The notes under the pieces: model-generated
The model's database searches: none
Told to the model about the DNA's origin: nothing
Seen by the model: only the letters and a program-made list of their open reading frames with translations
Translations under genes and position numbers: made by a program
NCBI GenBank assembly: GCA_945859605.1
Contig: OX243820.1
Location: forward strand, 22,920,450 to 22,984,449
Length of the DNA stretch: 64,000 nucleotides
Origin: Lumbricus rubellus
Taxonomy: Eukaryota > Annelida > Clitellata > Crassiclitellata > Lumbricidae
Direction: 5' to 3'
Shown here: positions 24,767 to 38,100 of the stretch, piece by piece
Numbering within the stretch: the first letter of the stretch is position 1
Layout: each line of letters starts with the position of its first letter

Positions 24767-27700
24767 AGGTGATCAACCTGAACCAGTGATTGAAGAATAC
24801 AAAGTAGGCCATCTACCAGATCCGAAAACTTGGGAAAATATTACTCATTCCAAATGGCGCAAACCAATACCGTATAGCCTTCGCTCTCCAACAGCTGATG
24901 GTGATATCGTACCATGGAAGGAGTTCATCTCTCGAGAACTGGCAAAAGTGAAAACTGTGCTACAAGAAGTAACGGGATATTCATATTCTATAGACTGTAA
25001 AGATCAATGTCTGACCCATATGATTGTTCTTCCTGGTCATCTCACCAAAAGTGTTCGATCCATGTGGATCAGTGTGTACCGCAAGATACATGGTTTTCCA
25101 CTTCATCCAATTGGATTTCAGTTCAGAGTTAATTTACCTACAACGAACTCTTACAACTGGAATGTAGATTTTGTCTGGTTTCGAAATCAAACCTTTAACA
25201 ACATGGAACATTTGAACAGCAGTTTCAACAACACCAGACCAGCTGCCACAAAGCACGAATCTCACTCTGTGTTACCTGAACTTGAAAAGGAAGATTCATC
25301 ATTTAGTTTTCTCTCTGAAAGCATAAAAGGGCTACGGCAACGTGGACCTCGAAGTTACATGCCAGATGGACGAAGGTTTTCAGTTGATGGGAGAAAGGTG
25401 GATTGGTTGAGATGGTCTTTTCATTTCAACATGCGGACTACAACAGGAATTCAGCTCCATGACATTCGCTTTGACAATGAGCGCATAGTGTATGAGTTGA
25501 GTCTACAAGAAATCCTTACATTGTACAGCGGAGCTTCGGTTTCTTCTCTATCCTCAGTGTCGATGGAGTCATTGCATCTATTGGGAACGCTTTCTCCAGT
25601 GCTAAGTCCTGGAATTGACTGTCCAGAAGATGCTAGTTACTTCGATTTCATTCATTACATGCATTTCCAGCCAAAGCTTTATCAAAACGCTGCCTGTCTG
25701 TTTGAAATGAATAAAGATGTTCCACTGAAGAGACACCAACAAAGAAATATGCAAAGATATTACAGTCGTCACTTGCCCCCTGCTGTAGGAATGTCCGATG
25801 ATGTCCTGGTCCTTCGTACAATTGTCGTTACAGACTGGCATGAGTATGTCTTTAACTTTGTCTTCCATCAGAATGGTGTCCTGGAAGTGATATCTTCCAT
25901 CACTGGTGCCTTTCAGTCAACATTCGACGGTCAATTTGAAACTGACAGATTTGGTTTTCATCAGTTTTCATCAAATACTGTGTACAGCTACAACAGACAT
26001 TTCATCAACTTTAAAGTGGATCTTGACATCAATGGTCATAAAAACCAATTTGAAATACTACAAATTTCTGGAGGGCCAAAAAAAGTGAATAAGCAGTCAG
26101 GTGACAGTATCTTCGGTCGTCACTTCAGCAGTAATGTTGTGGATACTGAGAATGATGCTGTCTACAGTTTCGAATTCAAACACCCCAAGTATCTACTGTT
26201 CTATCATACAAACACAAGTAACCGCTTTGGCAAACCGAGAGCATACAGACTTGTACCACTGAGCATTCAGGGCTTGAAGATTGAGAATCAACTGATGGAT
26301 AAGTCCATGGCATGGACAAAACATCAGGTAATTAAAACAATAACATCATTAATTGATCATGCTTTGTACTGCTGATTTAGATTTCAGATTATGGCCATTA
26401 CTGGCATAATACTTCATACAATTTATTTTAAAAATGTTTTCAATCGGGTAAAATTTTCTATCCGTAAGACATGGTAATTGACCTATCCTGCTTAATAACA
26501 GCCATGCCCAATCTTCATTATACCAGTACTGTGTAGTGGACAATTGTTAGATGAAATCGTTTTCTTTTAATATAAGGTTTGACGATAACGATCCACTATT
26601 GTGTGTGGGGATTCGAACAGTCATCCTGGGTAGTATATTGTTTAATCAGAATGTCTTTACTTAACAGGTGGTTGTGACAAGGCGTAAGGATGATGAAGAT
26701 ACAAGTTCAACCATTTACAATGCCATGGATATGTTAAATCCCGTCCTTAACTTTCAGAATTACACGGATGATGATGAATCCATTAAGGATGAGGTTAGCG
26801 ACTTCATTTATTTAGTAATTTTGGTTAAATTGCTAGCAAGTAGCCTACACTGCTATGGATTTTTTTCTTGATCAGATAACTTTAAGTTTTTATGCTGATC
26901 GTACTTATTGCACATCCATACATATTTTCTGTTCATGTCTTTCAGATTTTATGCAGAATTTAGTCCTTTTATTAATAATAATTATTATTAGTATAATAAT
27001 GATGATGATAAAAAAAATAATGATGATAATAATGATAATAATAATAATAATAGCAACAATCTACATGTATATGATGCCGCAACATGGCTGATTGGTCAAG
27101 CCCGCAGCTAACAGGCGGGATTGCAATGCTAATTTAGTGTCAGGGAAAGTGCATAATATATTATCTGGAAAAACGACTACCGGTAGTCCTTACAGATGTC
27201 TAGCTTCTCAATCATACCCTGGAAAAGCGATCGCAATGAAGCATTGGATTATTATTATTGTAGCAGACAAGTTGGAAGAGCAAATTATAATTTATAGGTG
27301 TGTAGAGAACCTGATTAGGTGGTGACCATCTATGGTGGTGACCCAGGCTGGCCATGAACTTCCATCGCTGGTTAATGAATGCACTAAATATGTATATCTC
27401 AAACGCCAAACTGTTGAACAGGTAAGATGTTGGCAAGCTATATTAACAGTCTTGGCAACTTCCCTCTATAGTTTACACTGCTCGTACATTACCGGTCGTA
27501 TGAAGTAAATAATTATGATTCAGCTGATAGTCTGATGTAATAGATGCCTGAGGGATAGCTTTTGATGAAACAGTCCGAAAGTGATTGCTAGAAGTGACCA
27601 GTGTTGAAGTGTGAGGCAGCTGAGGCTTCAAAGGTTTTTGTAGAAAAGGCTAAAAATTGGTGTGAAGCATAGACAGTTGATGATCTTCCCAGTGCTCGAA

Positions 27701-28287
27701 CAGCATCTCGTCACCTTCAGAAAGCATAGGCAATGATATGAATTTTGTATGACACGGAGCAATAAATAAATTTTTTTTTTTTTTTTTAAATCTGGAATGT
27801 TCATATTTACTACAGCTCCTACTAGGCTCCTAGTGTGGTTCCATAGAAGTCATGAGGCAATGCAGGGTTCTCTATTGAATGCTTAGTACATATTCAGATC
27901 GGTTTGTGACATCTTTAACTACCACATGGATTTTTTGTGCTCTTGCTGTAGGACTTGACAGCCTGGGTGACACTTGAATCTCTATACATCCCAGACACAG
28001 AGCCTGGCCCAACAGTTGAGATGCTTGGAAATCATCCGTCCTTCATTCTTCAACCATTCAACTACTTTGGTAGTGAACCATCTCCCAGTCCTCCTGCAGG
28101 CGCTGAAAGCACCAGCTCCAAGAAGGAACTACTGATGAAGAACCAGATAAGTCCTACCATGCCAATCGCCTTCGTCTGTCAGCCAGTATTAGTGAAGAAT
28201 TCTGCATCATTCTGTCTGCTCAGCATTTGCTTAGCTCTGGTTGCAAACATTTTGATATCAGCAGCTATGCCTTCTTTGATGATTTAG
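24767..28287 (+). CDS. Copper amine oxidase-like protein, copy A (TPQ Tyr replaced by His)
   Basis: Body exon 24767-26327, then 26668-26793 and 27952-28287 (stop TAG); 520 + 42 + 111 codons, in phase. An upstream N2 exon at 11787-12060 fits it. The fold matches AOC1/AOC3: the N3 domain (EEYKVGHLPDP, SLRSPTADGD), the catalytic domain (RIVYELSLQEIL, GIDCPEDASYFDF, ACLFEM, VDLDING, KPRAYRLVP) and the C-terminal VTRRKDDE and DLTAWVTL. The two Cys that form the conserved disulfide are kept. Active-site changes: the TPQ motif reads VTDWHEY with His at 25839-25841; the HxH copper pair reads N-R-H; the third copper His is Asp (IPD, 27994-27996); the base Asp is Glu (25666-region excluded, codon 25566-25568). 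The protein ends in a hydrophobic tail (SFCLLSICLALVANILIS). Probably a non-catalytic cell-surface protein. Intact frames argue against a simple pseudogene. Confidence 0.85.
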
Positions 28288-30740
28288 AAATGTTGTGTTT
28301 AACATAAGATTATCTAAAAAAAATGACAGACTGAATGATAAATACAAAAATACCATAAATTATGTACAGTAAATCACTTGTAACATGTACTTTTGTTTCG
28401 TTGTAATTATTTATGCAAAAAACAAGAAAAATGTCTTGAATACTTAGGAATGCACTAATCACATTTATTTTTTAAAATTTTGATTAAATTTTTGACTAGT
28501 AATGACCAGGCCAAGATTACAGCCTGATTAGATCTTCTCTTCTTAGTTGCTCTGAACTTAGGCAAGACTAGAAATTGAATTATGACGTGTTGGACTCTGT
28601 TCTGAGTCTGGTTGTCAATTGTCAATTTGATCCTCTGTTCATTGTTTAATTAAGTCACATAGTTCTCAAGGATAAATGCCATAGAATTTAGTACTAGTTG
28701 GTTCTCAAGTACCATTTCTTTGCACAATAAGTACAGTTACACATTAACTATAACCATCAGATTTGGGCACCATTGTAACATGCATTCTGATGTAGACTAC
28801 ATAAAGTAATATAACATGGTTCAGGATATGGATTCTAAATTTAACCCAACTTTATTGAAGCAATTTATGTGACCTAACCTTATATAGACACACGTTATCA
28901 ATCTCTTATGCTGCGAGACTTTTGTTTATGGGTGTGTTAGAATCTGTTAGATTATGAAGTATGTTAACCTTTTCACATTCTGTTGACCTAGTAAGTGCTG
29001 AAATCTTCAAAACAAGATTTCTGTGTTTAGACTTCCTACATAGCAAAGGTCATCAAGCAAAGCTCTATATTATCAATAACAACAATTGGACTTTTAGGAA
29101 GTTTCTTGCCTATACATAATATTTCTTGATAAAATAATGTATTTAACATAATAGTTTAAAGTATAAATTGTATAAGTATAAATTCATTGAACAATTACTG
29201 TTATTATACCTAAAGTGTGCTTGTAATGATTTTCAGTTAAATTGAATTTTGTGCAGCACTCTAGAAATTGTTGCACAAAATGCGAGTTAACATTTATCTT
29301 TTAGGTTAACACTTTTGTGTATTATTGCTGAACTGCTTAATTATTTCAATTTGCTACGTGAAATCACTATATTTACCAGAATTGTAATTTTTTAATTTAT
29401 AGAATAAATGGTGACATTTCTAGAAGTTTATAAATAAAAATTATTGCTTGACATAAGCCCTGGTGTTGTTTTTATCATATGGTATAGGCTACCATAAGCA
29501 ACAATGTGCACATACCTAGAGATAGAAGGATATAACATATGGAAAAAGCAAAGTTAATTAAGTAAATAAGTAAGTATATTCTTTATAAACAAATAGCTAA
29601 TCTACATACATCTAATAGACACTTAAAAGTCTATAGGATCCTAAAAATAAATGTTTTGTGCATTAGATTAGGTTGTATTCTGGGAGGAATTATGTGGTCA
29701 TGGACATGAGGGATGAAGTAGGTTGGTACCTTGCAGTAGTTGGTTCAGGAGTAGAGTATAGATAGATTGGCTACTCATGTAAACAGGTACTTACTTAGTC
29801 AGTTATATCCACAGAAACAATGAGTTGATAAGATCCCCCCCAATTTTTTTTATTAGAGTTTGGTGTAATTGCCAAGTGAAACACTTTTCATGAAGTGCCA
29901 ATACAATAAAGAAATCATGGATATTATCTAGGTTGATTTAGAACAACCCAACTAGTAACAATTTATTCTACATCTATATAATTGGCCATGGTTTATTAAC
30001 AAAGTGTCCAGAATATCCTTGATATCTGTAACACAGCAACTGGTCACTGAAACTGTGCTTAAGCTGATACTCTGTTTCATAGGCAAATGTCTTGGAGATT
30101 GGTAATTATCAGATCTACATGTGCAATGCAAATTCAGGCATGGTTTCACCTATCTATACTTTTCTATAGCATTTTAACAGCTTATGCCATGTTGAACATT
30201 ACCGGTAGTAAATTTTCTTACGCAAAGAAAACCTTGAAGCAGATAGGTTAAATTAATTGCTTATTTTTGAAAATTTGGTCTGTAGACTTTACATTTTCAG
30301 GATTTCGACTAAATAGTAATGTGAGGAAGAGGTATTCAAAGTGGCAACCCTTGTAAAAGTTGTAAAAAGTAGTTCCAGTCAGTAAATACTATCACGACAC
30401 ACTACTGAAAACAGAGACATGTAGTATCAGTAACATGCCAGCCAGCATACAAATCCCAGTGTATAACATGAAATTGACTATACGGTACTTAATTGTCCTT
30501 GCATGTGTTAGACAGGAAATGCATTAGCCTATACAGAGTCTTAAAGTAAGAACATTTTTCACTTGTTGGTAAATTAACCTTCAAGAACACAAAGGTTCTT
30601 GTGGTCATTATAAAATAAATTCATTACATTGTTTAATTAGAACTGCTGTTACTGTAAATCTGGAAGGAGGCATGGGGCTGGTTTGTTGCCATTGCATATG
30701 ATACTCTGATAATAAACATTGACCATGTGATTTTCTGCAG
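28288..30740. other. 3' UTR of copy A and spacer to copy D
   Basis: AT-rich and non-coding, duplicated almost collinearly at 41437-45250. AATAAA-type signals near 29401-29436 may end the copy A transcript. I found no N2-domain exon for copy D in this interval. Confidence 0.5.
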
Positions 30741-31487
30741 GGGTGATTTAGATAAACTGGTGATTGAAGAATACAAAGTAGGACCTTTGCCACATCTCAC
30801 AACTTACTCGATTATTCGTGGGGCAATACCGTACAGCCTTCGCTCTCCAACAGCTGATGGTGATATCATACCATTGAAGGAGTTCATCTCTCGAGAACTG
30901 GCAAAAGTGGAATCTGTGTTACAACAAGTGACAAAATATCCCTATTCTGCAGACTGCAACGATCAGTGTCTGACCTATATGATTTCTCTTCCCGGCCATC
31001 TCACCACAAACGTTCGATCTATGTGGATCAGTATGTACCGCAAAATAAAAGGTTTTTCACTTTATCCAATTGGATTTCAGTTCCGAGTTAATTTAACTAC
31101 AACAAGCACTTACGACTGGAAGGTAGATTTTGTCTGGTTCCAAAATAATAAATTTGAAAACATGGAAGATTTCAGCAGGAGCTTTTTAAAATTTAACTTC
31201 ACATCATTTATGACAAACACTTCAGTAAGTGAGGAAGAAGTGCCACCACAGCAACGTGGACCTCGAAGTTACATGCCAGATGGACGAAGGTTTTCAGTCC
31301 ATGGAAGAAAGGTGGATTGGTTGGGATGGTCTTTCCATTTCAACATGCGGTCTACAACAGGAATTCAGCTGCATGACATTCGCTTTGACAATGAGCGCAT
31401 AGTGTATGAGTTGAGTCTACAAGAAATCCTATCACTATACAGTGGAGACTCCCCTGCTTCTTTCACATCTGTGTCCATGGAATCTGT
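30741..31487 (+). CDS. Copper amine oxidase-like protein, copy D (partial, runs into gap)
   Basis: Acceptor ctgcag at 30739-30740. The frame is open to the assembly gap at 31488: RGDLDKLVIEEYKVG, SLRSPTADGD, GPRSYMPDGRRFS, VYELSLQEIL and MES. It is closest to copy C (shared HLTTNVRSMWIS, YRKIKGFSLYPIG), fitting its position as second member of block 1. The visible part stops just after the catalytic-base position (Glu, as in the other copies), so the TPQ and copper sites cannot be read. Sequence after the gap is transposon, and no matching terminal exons appear before copy B. The gene is therefore either truncated or partly lost in the gap. Confidence 0.75.
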
Positions 31488-31687
31488 NNNNNNNNNNNNN
31501 NNNNNNNNNNNNNNNNNNNNNNNNNNNNNNNNNNNNNNNNNNNNNNNNNNNNNNNNNNNNNNNNNNNNNNNNNNNNNNNNNNNNNNNNNNNNNNNNNNNN
31601 NNNNNNNNNNNNNNNNNNNNNNNNNNNNNNNNNNNNNNNNNNNNNNNNNNNNNNNNNNNNNNNNNNNNNNNNNNNNNNNNNNNNNNN
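31488..31687. other. Assembly gap of 200 N
   Basis: Exactly 200 undetermined bases. The left side is the copy D body exon and the right side is hAT-like element interior (matching 23546-23600), so the true missing length is unknown and may be much larger. Open frames across the Ns are meaningless. Confidence 0.98.
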
Positions 31688-33291
31688 GAGTAATAAATGC
31701 TCAAAATATGTGCAAGCTATTTTCACCCTCTCAGTCAGTAGTTTAAAGTTATATTTATATTTATATATATATATATATATATACAGGTCTATAGTTCGTA
31801 ACCTATGAATCGTTTACAACCGATGGGTCCCCAACCACCATCTGACAGGGAGTGGAGCATATGCATTTATAGCCCAAGATGCGTTCCCTCCACACCGGCG
31901 ACCTATAATTAAGGGCGAATAAGGTGTTGAATAAAGTTTCCCATGTCGGACGAAGATGAAGGCGATTCCTAAGGCAAAGAGGTGAAAGATGAGATACACA
32001 CTCCACAAGGGACTGACTGTGACAGATGAGGGGGATGGCTGATAAAATTGGATCACAGAAGAGCCGAAAATTAGCAGTGCACATGGCTTCTATCACTGTG
32101 CAGGGCGGGCGCAACTTGAGCCAGATGAAAAACGAAGTAGGGATCAGAATCGAGCCAAACTCATGTCGGGAGGAGGAAAGCCGCCCTGATAGTGGAAGGC
32201 CGGCTCGGGAGGAGGAGAGAAAATTAAACAGATTGTCTAGGAGGCATCGTAACCCCTGATGATGAGAGCTCCTTCAAAACTGGAGAGTGCATATCGAGAA
32301 GAAAAACTGACCGCGGGACACGGAGTCCAGTTCATAACCTGTTAATCGTTACGGTGCGCACAATCTGACGAGAGCGGAGCATTAGCTCCATTACCCGAAA
32401 CGACACACTGAGTTCAGAGACAAAGATATTCGAACTGCCATTAGGCTAATAATGCACTACAGAATGCTACGCCAGTCGTCAACTAGCTCAGCCTAGCTGG
32501 TCTGTCTCGTCGCCCCTCCAACCGCACACCACTCCGCCATCGTCCCAACGGATCCACGGTAGGCCAGGTCTTTTATGTTACGTCTATTGAACTGGAAATC
32601 ACACTGAGTAATTAGTTTTTGTTAATGTAATGATTGGATAGACTTTAATTGTCGTACATGCATGTCCTGTACTATTAATAATTTCTTTTCTTTGAACATT
32701 GTTCCGTCCAGGAATGCTGGTTGATATGGGCTCACCCATCATTATCTGCCTGTTTTTTCCCAACTCAAGTCTTCTGTTTAGCCTTAATTGGCTCAGCGGA
32801 CTGGGAGCACCTATGTTCAGGCTTCTTAAAGGCCATTAAAGAGCTTACCGGAATGACTATGAGTGAATTGTAAGAAATAAATGGATCTAAGATCAAGAAG
32901 AAAACAAGTTTAATCATTCAACCAGTGTCTTGCACATGTAGAAAATATTTTAACAAGCTGGCTAAGTTTTGCCCCTGAATTTTTTTATGGCCCTGGAAGA
33001 AAAGAAATGAGGTCCCTGGTACTGTTAGTCAGTTATTAGTGCTATAGCTTTTTACTATGAATGTTTACATGAATAATATATGACTAATATATTTATACCA
33101 TAAATTAGTAGTCGGAAATTGTTGAAATATTTTGTTCGTCTCATTGCAAAAGTCTCATAAATAGTGGTACGTTTTACTGAGACAATGTAATTGTGCAAAT
33201 TAAGCTGCCTATAGCTTTTAATGACATTTTATATCTTAACTCTCCAGGTCGTGACTGACCCCCCCTGCAAAAAATCCTGCGGGCGCCCATG
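31688..33291. mobile_element. Second hAT-like element copy, 5' end in the gap, with internal insertion
   Basis: 31688-31735 (taataaatgctcaaaatatg...) matches 23549-23600 of the element at 23094. 33172-33291 matches its 3' end, including the C-tract and the terminal ctgcgggcgcccatg. The ~1.4 kb between (about 31750-33170) has no counterpart there and begins with an (AT)n run. It looks like sequence inserted into, or carried by, this copy. No coding function is visible in it. Confidence 0.65.
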
Positions 33292-33509
33292 TAAGATTGA
33301 TGAATAATAATTCCTGCTCAAAGCACGACTACTGCAATTCTCTTTTCCTCAACCTCGAATCCAAAAACCTCAAACGTCTGTAACTAACCCACAGCTTACT
33401 AACCCGTGGTGTCATCAGGACGGGAAGCCCAAGCACAATCATTATTATCACTCCCATTCTCAAATTACTCCGTTGACTAAAAATCCCCGAGCTTCATAAG
33501 TTCGGAGAT

Positions 33510-33795
33510 TACTGTAACGGCCCACTATTCCGAGGGTCCCCTATTCCGAATATCCGCTGTATTTTGTTCTGTATCCCTGGTGATTTACGGTGAGTTAGGG
33601 TTAGGTTTAGGGTTCGGAATAGTGGACCTTCGGAATAATGGACCCAAACCTGACTGATTTATCATAATAGGCGTATAACAGTACAATCTTCGGAATAGTG
33701 GACCTTCGGAATAGCGGACCCTCGGAATAGTGGGCCTTCGGAATAGTGGACCCTCGGAATACTGGACTCTCGGAATAGCGGACCCAAACCGTAAG
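33510..33795. repeat. Degenerate tandem array of a 'cggaatagtggacc' unit with inverted start
   Basis: From about 33608 to 33785 the 14-16-base unit TTCGGAATAGTGGACC recurs about eight times (ccttcggaatagtggacctt, ggaatagcggaccctcggaa and similar). Just upstream, 33519-33550 holds the unit inverted (cccactattccgagggtccc), so the array can fold back. A fragment of the same inverted form is at 4717-4745. Confidence 0.7.
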
Positions 33796-34477
33796 ACAAA
33801 GTCTAGGGGCCCCGAGTGTAAAGGCCCCAGAGGGGCCCCGAGTTTGCAAGACTCCGAAAAAATATGTTAAATAAATATTGTAGTACGGTAGTAGACTAAG
33901 TAGACGATACCGTGTCAGACTCTCAGTACGGTTACCAGAGAACCCGTCAAGTTCCGTCAGCCCGACACGACGCGACAAGTCGGAGACGCCCAGCTCCAGC
34001 AGAGCATTGCACGAACGTTTAATTAGTGATAACCTCCGGTCCCGGAAATGACGTCATTGCATTTGCATGGTGCATTGGTGTTGACCTTGACAGTTTGGCG
34101 CTGATCAGCATTGAAAACGAAGCAGCCAGGCAGCTTGATCTGGACACACTTGGGGACAAATTTGCAAACATTAAGGCAAGGAAAAGAGTTCTGAGTTTTG
34201 ACTGAATGACTTCACACTATACTATAGCAAAGGACTTCAACCAAACCTTACATAGGTCGTTAAGGCCAGCCTACTTAACTTCAGTCGCACATGTCATAAT
34301 TGTCATTTCAGCCTTGTTATAACTTACAGTTTACTGTAATTTGTACTTGTATCTTGTTCATATACATCAGCATTTCAGTAAAATAAGTAATAATACATTT
34401 CAATAAGTACCGCATGGAGAGGGCCCCACCTTCATATTTTTGTCTAGGGGCCCCCCGAGTTCCTAGTTACGCCACTG
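33796..34477. other. Transposon-derived spacer left of block 2
   Basis: No gene is seen. The final bases before the duplicated block (cctagttacgccactg, ending at about 34477) look like the terminus of another hAT element (inverse of cagtggcgtaactagg). Its other end is not found, so it may have been truncated when the block was duplicated. Confidence 0.45.
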
Positions 34478-35135
34478 ATGTTATGTTATGACGATGAGCT
34501 AGGCGAGTTGTAGGCTAGTTTAGAAGGAATCTCTCATAACTTTTACGAGAGAATGAGGCTATATTATGCTTTAACTTATTAAAGTTCTTGATTAAGATGA
34601 GTGACTTTTTCAGCTATAATCTCAGAGCAGGAGTGAGAATGCCTAAAAGACAGAAAAAAGCTGTGCAGGAATTAAGGATCGAGTTTTAGCCAAGATTCTG
34701 GCTTCTTTCTGAATACTGGTCATGCCAGCAACAGACTAACACTTAATTTTTTTATCATTCCGAAATTGATGATTGATCTCTCCTGAATTCAGAAGTTAGG
34801 CCTACTTCTCAGTTACGCACAAAGAAAAGACAGACTAAATTTAAACGTGGCCATAAACCAAATACAGTTTAATGCACCTAATACTTACAGCCTGTTAACT
34901 TCATATTCAATATTGTGTCAGACTTGTACATGTCACATAGTCATTGACTTACAACTTGTTACTGTGAAGCTAAGGCCGTGTTAAAGTTTTGCCTACATAC
35001 TAATTCTACAGGAAAACATAAAAATAGTAAAATTGTAGGGGAAAAACTCAAGAATGCTAGCTTATCTGTTGGAGCTGAAAGAACTGTAGCCTAAGCTTAT
35101 CCTATTCCTTGATTTGAGCTATACGCTTTCTGTAG

Positions 35136-38100
35136 AGGTGATCAACCTGAACCAGTGATTGAAGAATACAAAGTAGGCCATCTACCAGATCCGAGAACTC
35201 GGAAAAACATTACTCGTTCCAAATGGCGCACACCAATACCGTACAGCCTTCGCTCTCCAACAGCTGATGGCGATATCGTACCGTGGAAGGAGTTCATCTC
35301 TCGAGAACTGGCAAAAGTGGAAACTGTGCTACAAGAAGTAACGGGATATTCATATTCTGTAGACTGCAAAGATCAATGTCTGACCCATATGATTGTTCTT
35401 CCTGGTCATCTCACCAAAAGTGTTCGATCCATGTGGATCAGTGTGTACCGCAGGATACATGGTTTTCCGCTTCATCCAATTGGATTTCAGTTCAGAGTTA
35501 ATTTACCTACAACGAACTCTTGCAACTGGAATGTAGATATTGTCTGGTTCCGAAATCAAACCTTTAACAACATGGAACATTTGAACAGCAGTTTCAACAA
35601 CACCGAGGTCGGACCAGCTCCCACAGAGCACGACTCTCATTCTGTGTTACCTGAACTTGGAAAAGTAGATTCATCATTTAGTTTTTCCACTGAAAGCATA
35701 AAAGGGTTTCAGCAACGTGGTCCTCGAAGTTACATGCCAGATGGACGAAGGTTTTCAGTCCATGGGAGAAAGGTGGATTGGTTGAGATGGTCTTTTCATT
35801 TCAACATGCGGACTACAACAGGAATTCAGCTCCATGACATTCGCTTTGACAATGAGCGCATAGTGTATGAGTTGAGTCTTCAAGAAATCCTTACGTTCTA
35901 CAGCGGAGCTTCGGTTCCTACTCTATCCTCAGTGTCGATGGAGTCATTGCATCTATTGGGAACACTTTCTCCAGTGCTCAGTCCTGGAATTGACTGTCCA
36001 GAATATGCTAGTTACTTCGATTTTATTCATTACATCCATTTCCAGCCCAAGCTTTATCAAAATGCTGCCTGTCTGTTTGAAATGGATAAAGGTGTCCCAC
36101 TAAAGAGACACCATCAGAGAAATATGCAAAGAAATTACGATCATCACTTGCCCCCTGCTGTAGGATTGTCTGATGATGTCCTGGTCCTTCGTACAATTGT
36201 CGTCACAGACTGGCACGAATATGTTTTTAACTTTGTCTTCCATCAGAATGGTGTCCTGGAAGTGACAGCTTCCATCACTGGTACCTTTCAGTCAACATTT
36301 GACGGTGGATTTGAAACTGACAGATTTGGTTTTCAGCAGTTTTCATCAAATGCTGTGTACGGCAACAACAAACATTTCATCAACTTTAAAGTGGATCTCG
36401 ACATCAATGGTCATGAAAACCGATTTGAAACATTAGACATTTCTGCAAGGAAGGAAAATATTCCAAAAGTGAATGAGCAGTCAGATGACACGACCTACAT
36501 TCGTTTCTTCAGGAGGAATGTTGTGGATAATGAGAATCATACTGATGCTGCCTACAGTTTCAAAATGGCTGAACCCAAGTATCTACTGTTCTATCATACA
36601 AACGCAAGTAACTGCTTTGGAAAACCGAGAGCATACAGACTTGTACCAATGAGCATTGAAAGCTTGAAGATTGAGAATCAACTGATGGACAAGTCCATGG
36701 CATGGACAAAACATCAGGTAATTAAAACAATAACATCATGCTTTGTACTACTGATTATGATTTTCAGATTATGACCATGACTGGCATAATACTTGTTTCA
36801 TACAGTTTATTAAAAAAATGTTTTCAATCGGGTAAAATTTTCTACCCATAAGACATGGTAATTGACCTATCCTGATTAATAACAGCCATGCCCAATCTTC
36901 ATTATACCAGTACTGTGTAGTGGACAATTGTTAGATGAAATCATTTTCTTATAAAGTTTGATGATACAGATCCACTATTGTGTGTGGAGATTCGAACAGT
37001 CATCCTGGGTAGTATATTGTTCAATCAGAATGTCTTTACTTAACAGGTGGTTGTGACAAAGCGTAAGGATGATGAAGATACAAGTTCAACCATTTACAAT
37101 GCCATGGATATGTTAAATCCCGTCCTTAACTTTCAGAATTACACGGATGGTGAATTCATTGTTGATGAGGTTAGCGACTTTATTTATTTAATAATTTTGG
37201 TTAAATTGCTAGCAAGTAGCCTACACTGTTAATTATTAGGGAATTCTTTTTATCTTGATCAGATAACTTTAAGTTTTATGCTGATCGTACTCATTGCACA
37301 TCCATACAAATATTCTGTTCATGTCTTAAAGATTTTATGCATAATTTATTCCTTTTAATAATAATAATATTAATAAATATTATTATTATAATATATTTTT
37401 ACTGTGTCCACGATAAAAAATGCGTCACAACTCGCCGGGGTCGAGGAAGACTGATCACATACTTATTAATGCATATACATTTGTTGCACATTATGCTAGT
37501 GTTTTGACAGTGGTTCAGTGTTTAGGCCTATCAGGCACAGCCAGTTGGTGTTTGCACTGCTTGAAACGGAAATAAAAGATGGTGTTATAATTATAATAAT
37601 AATAATGATACAAAATATAAAAATAATGATAATAATAATGATGATAATAATAGCAACAATCTACACTGTGTCCACGATAAAGTAGAATCCAATAAAAAAT
37701 GTCATAACTCGGTCAAACCTTTCAGGATTTGTCTGAAATTTTAAACACAACAACAGTGGCCATATTTACACGCGATCCTAAAGTCGATTAGAAATATTCT
37801 GCAGTTTGTCAAATTTATGAGCGTTGGAGATGCAGCACCGCAAAATGCAACTTTCCAACATGCAAAAGCTGAAATGAAGCAAAATTCACCTATAAATGGT
37901 GCTCAGAACGTCATTTTTGTTCACGAACACACGACCGTAGACGTGGTAGTGTAGTAGCTGTCCCGGAAGACACTCGGCTTCATATCCGCAGCTTTGGCCG
38001 CCTAGCAGTCCAGACCTCGATCCGGGTACATGTACCGGATTAGCACATTTTTTGTTCCCGTATTCATGACATCGATAACCGTAGGGCGCGTCTGATTGAG

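Larger units (their letters stand above)
24063..31487 (+). repeat. Segmental duplication block 1 (copies A and D)
   Basis: Homologous along its length to 34478-46022. The flank starting atgttatgttatgacgatga, the body exons, the introns, the 3' UTRs and the A-to-D spacer are all shared in the same order. Block 2 is longer mainly because of transposons inserted in it. The left homology boundary is at about 24063/34478; the right one is cut by the 200-N gap. Confidence 0.85.

Noticed and set aside
31435..31746. Open frames running across the N stretch
   Set aside because: They exist only because undetermined bases contain no stops.
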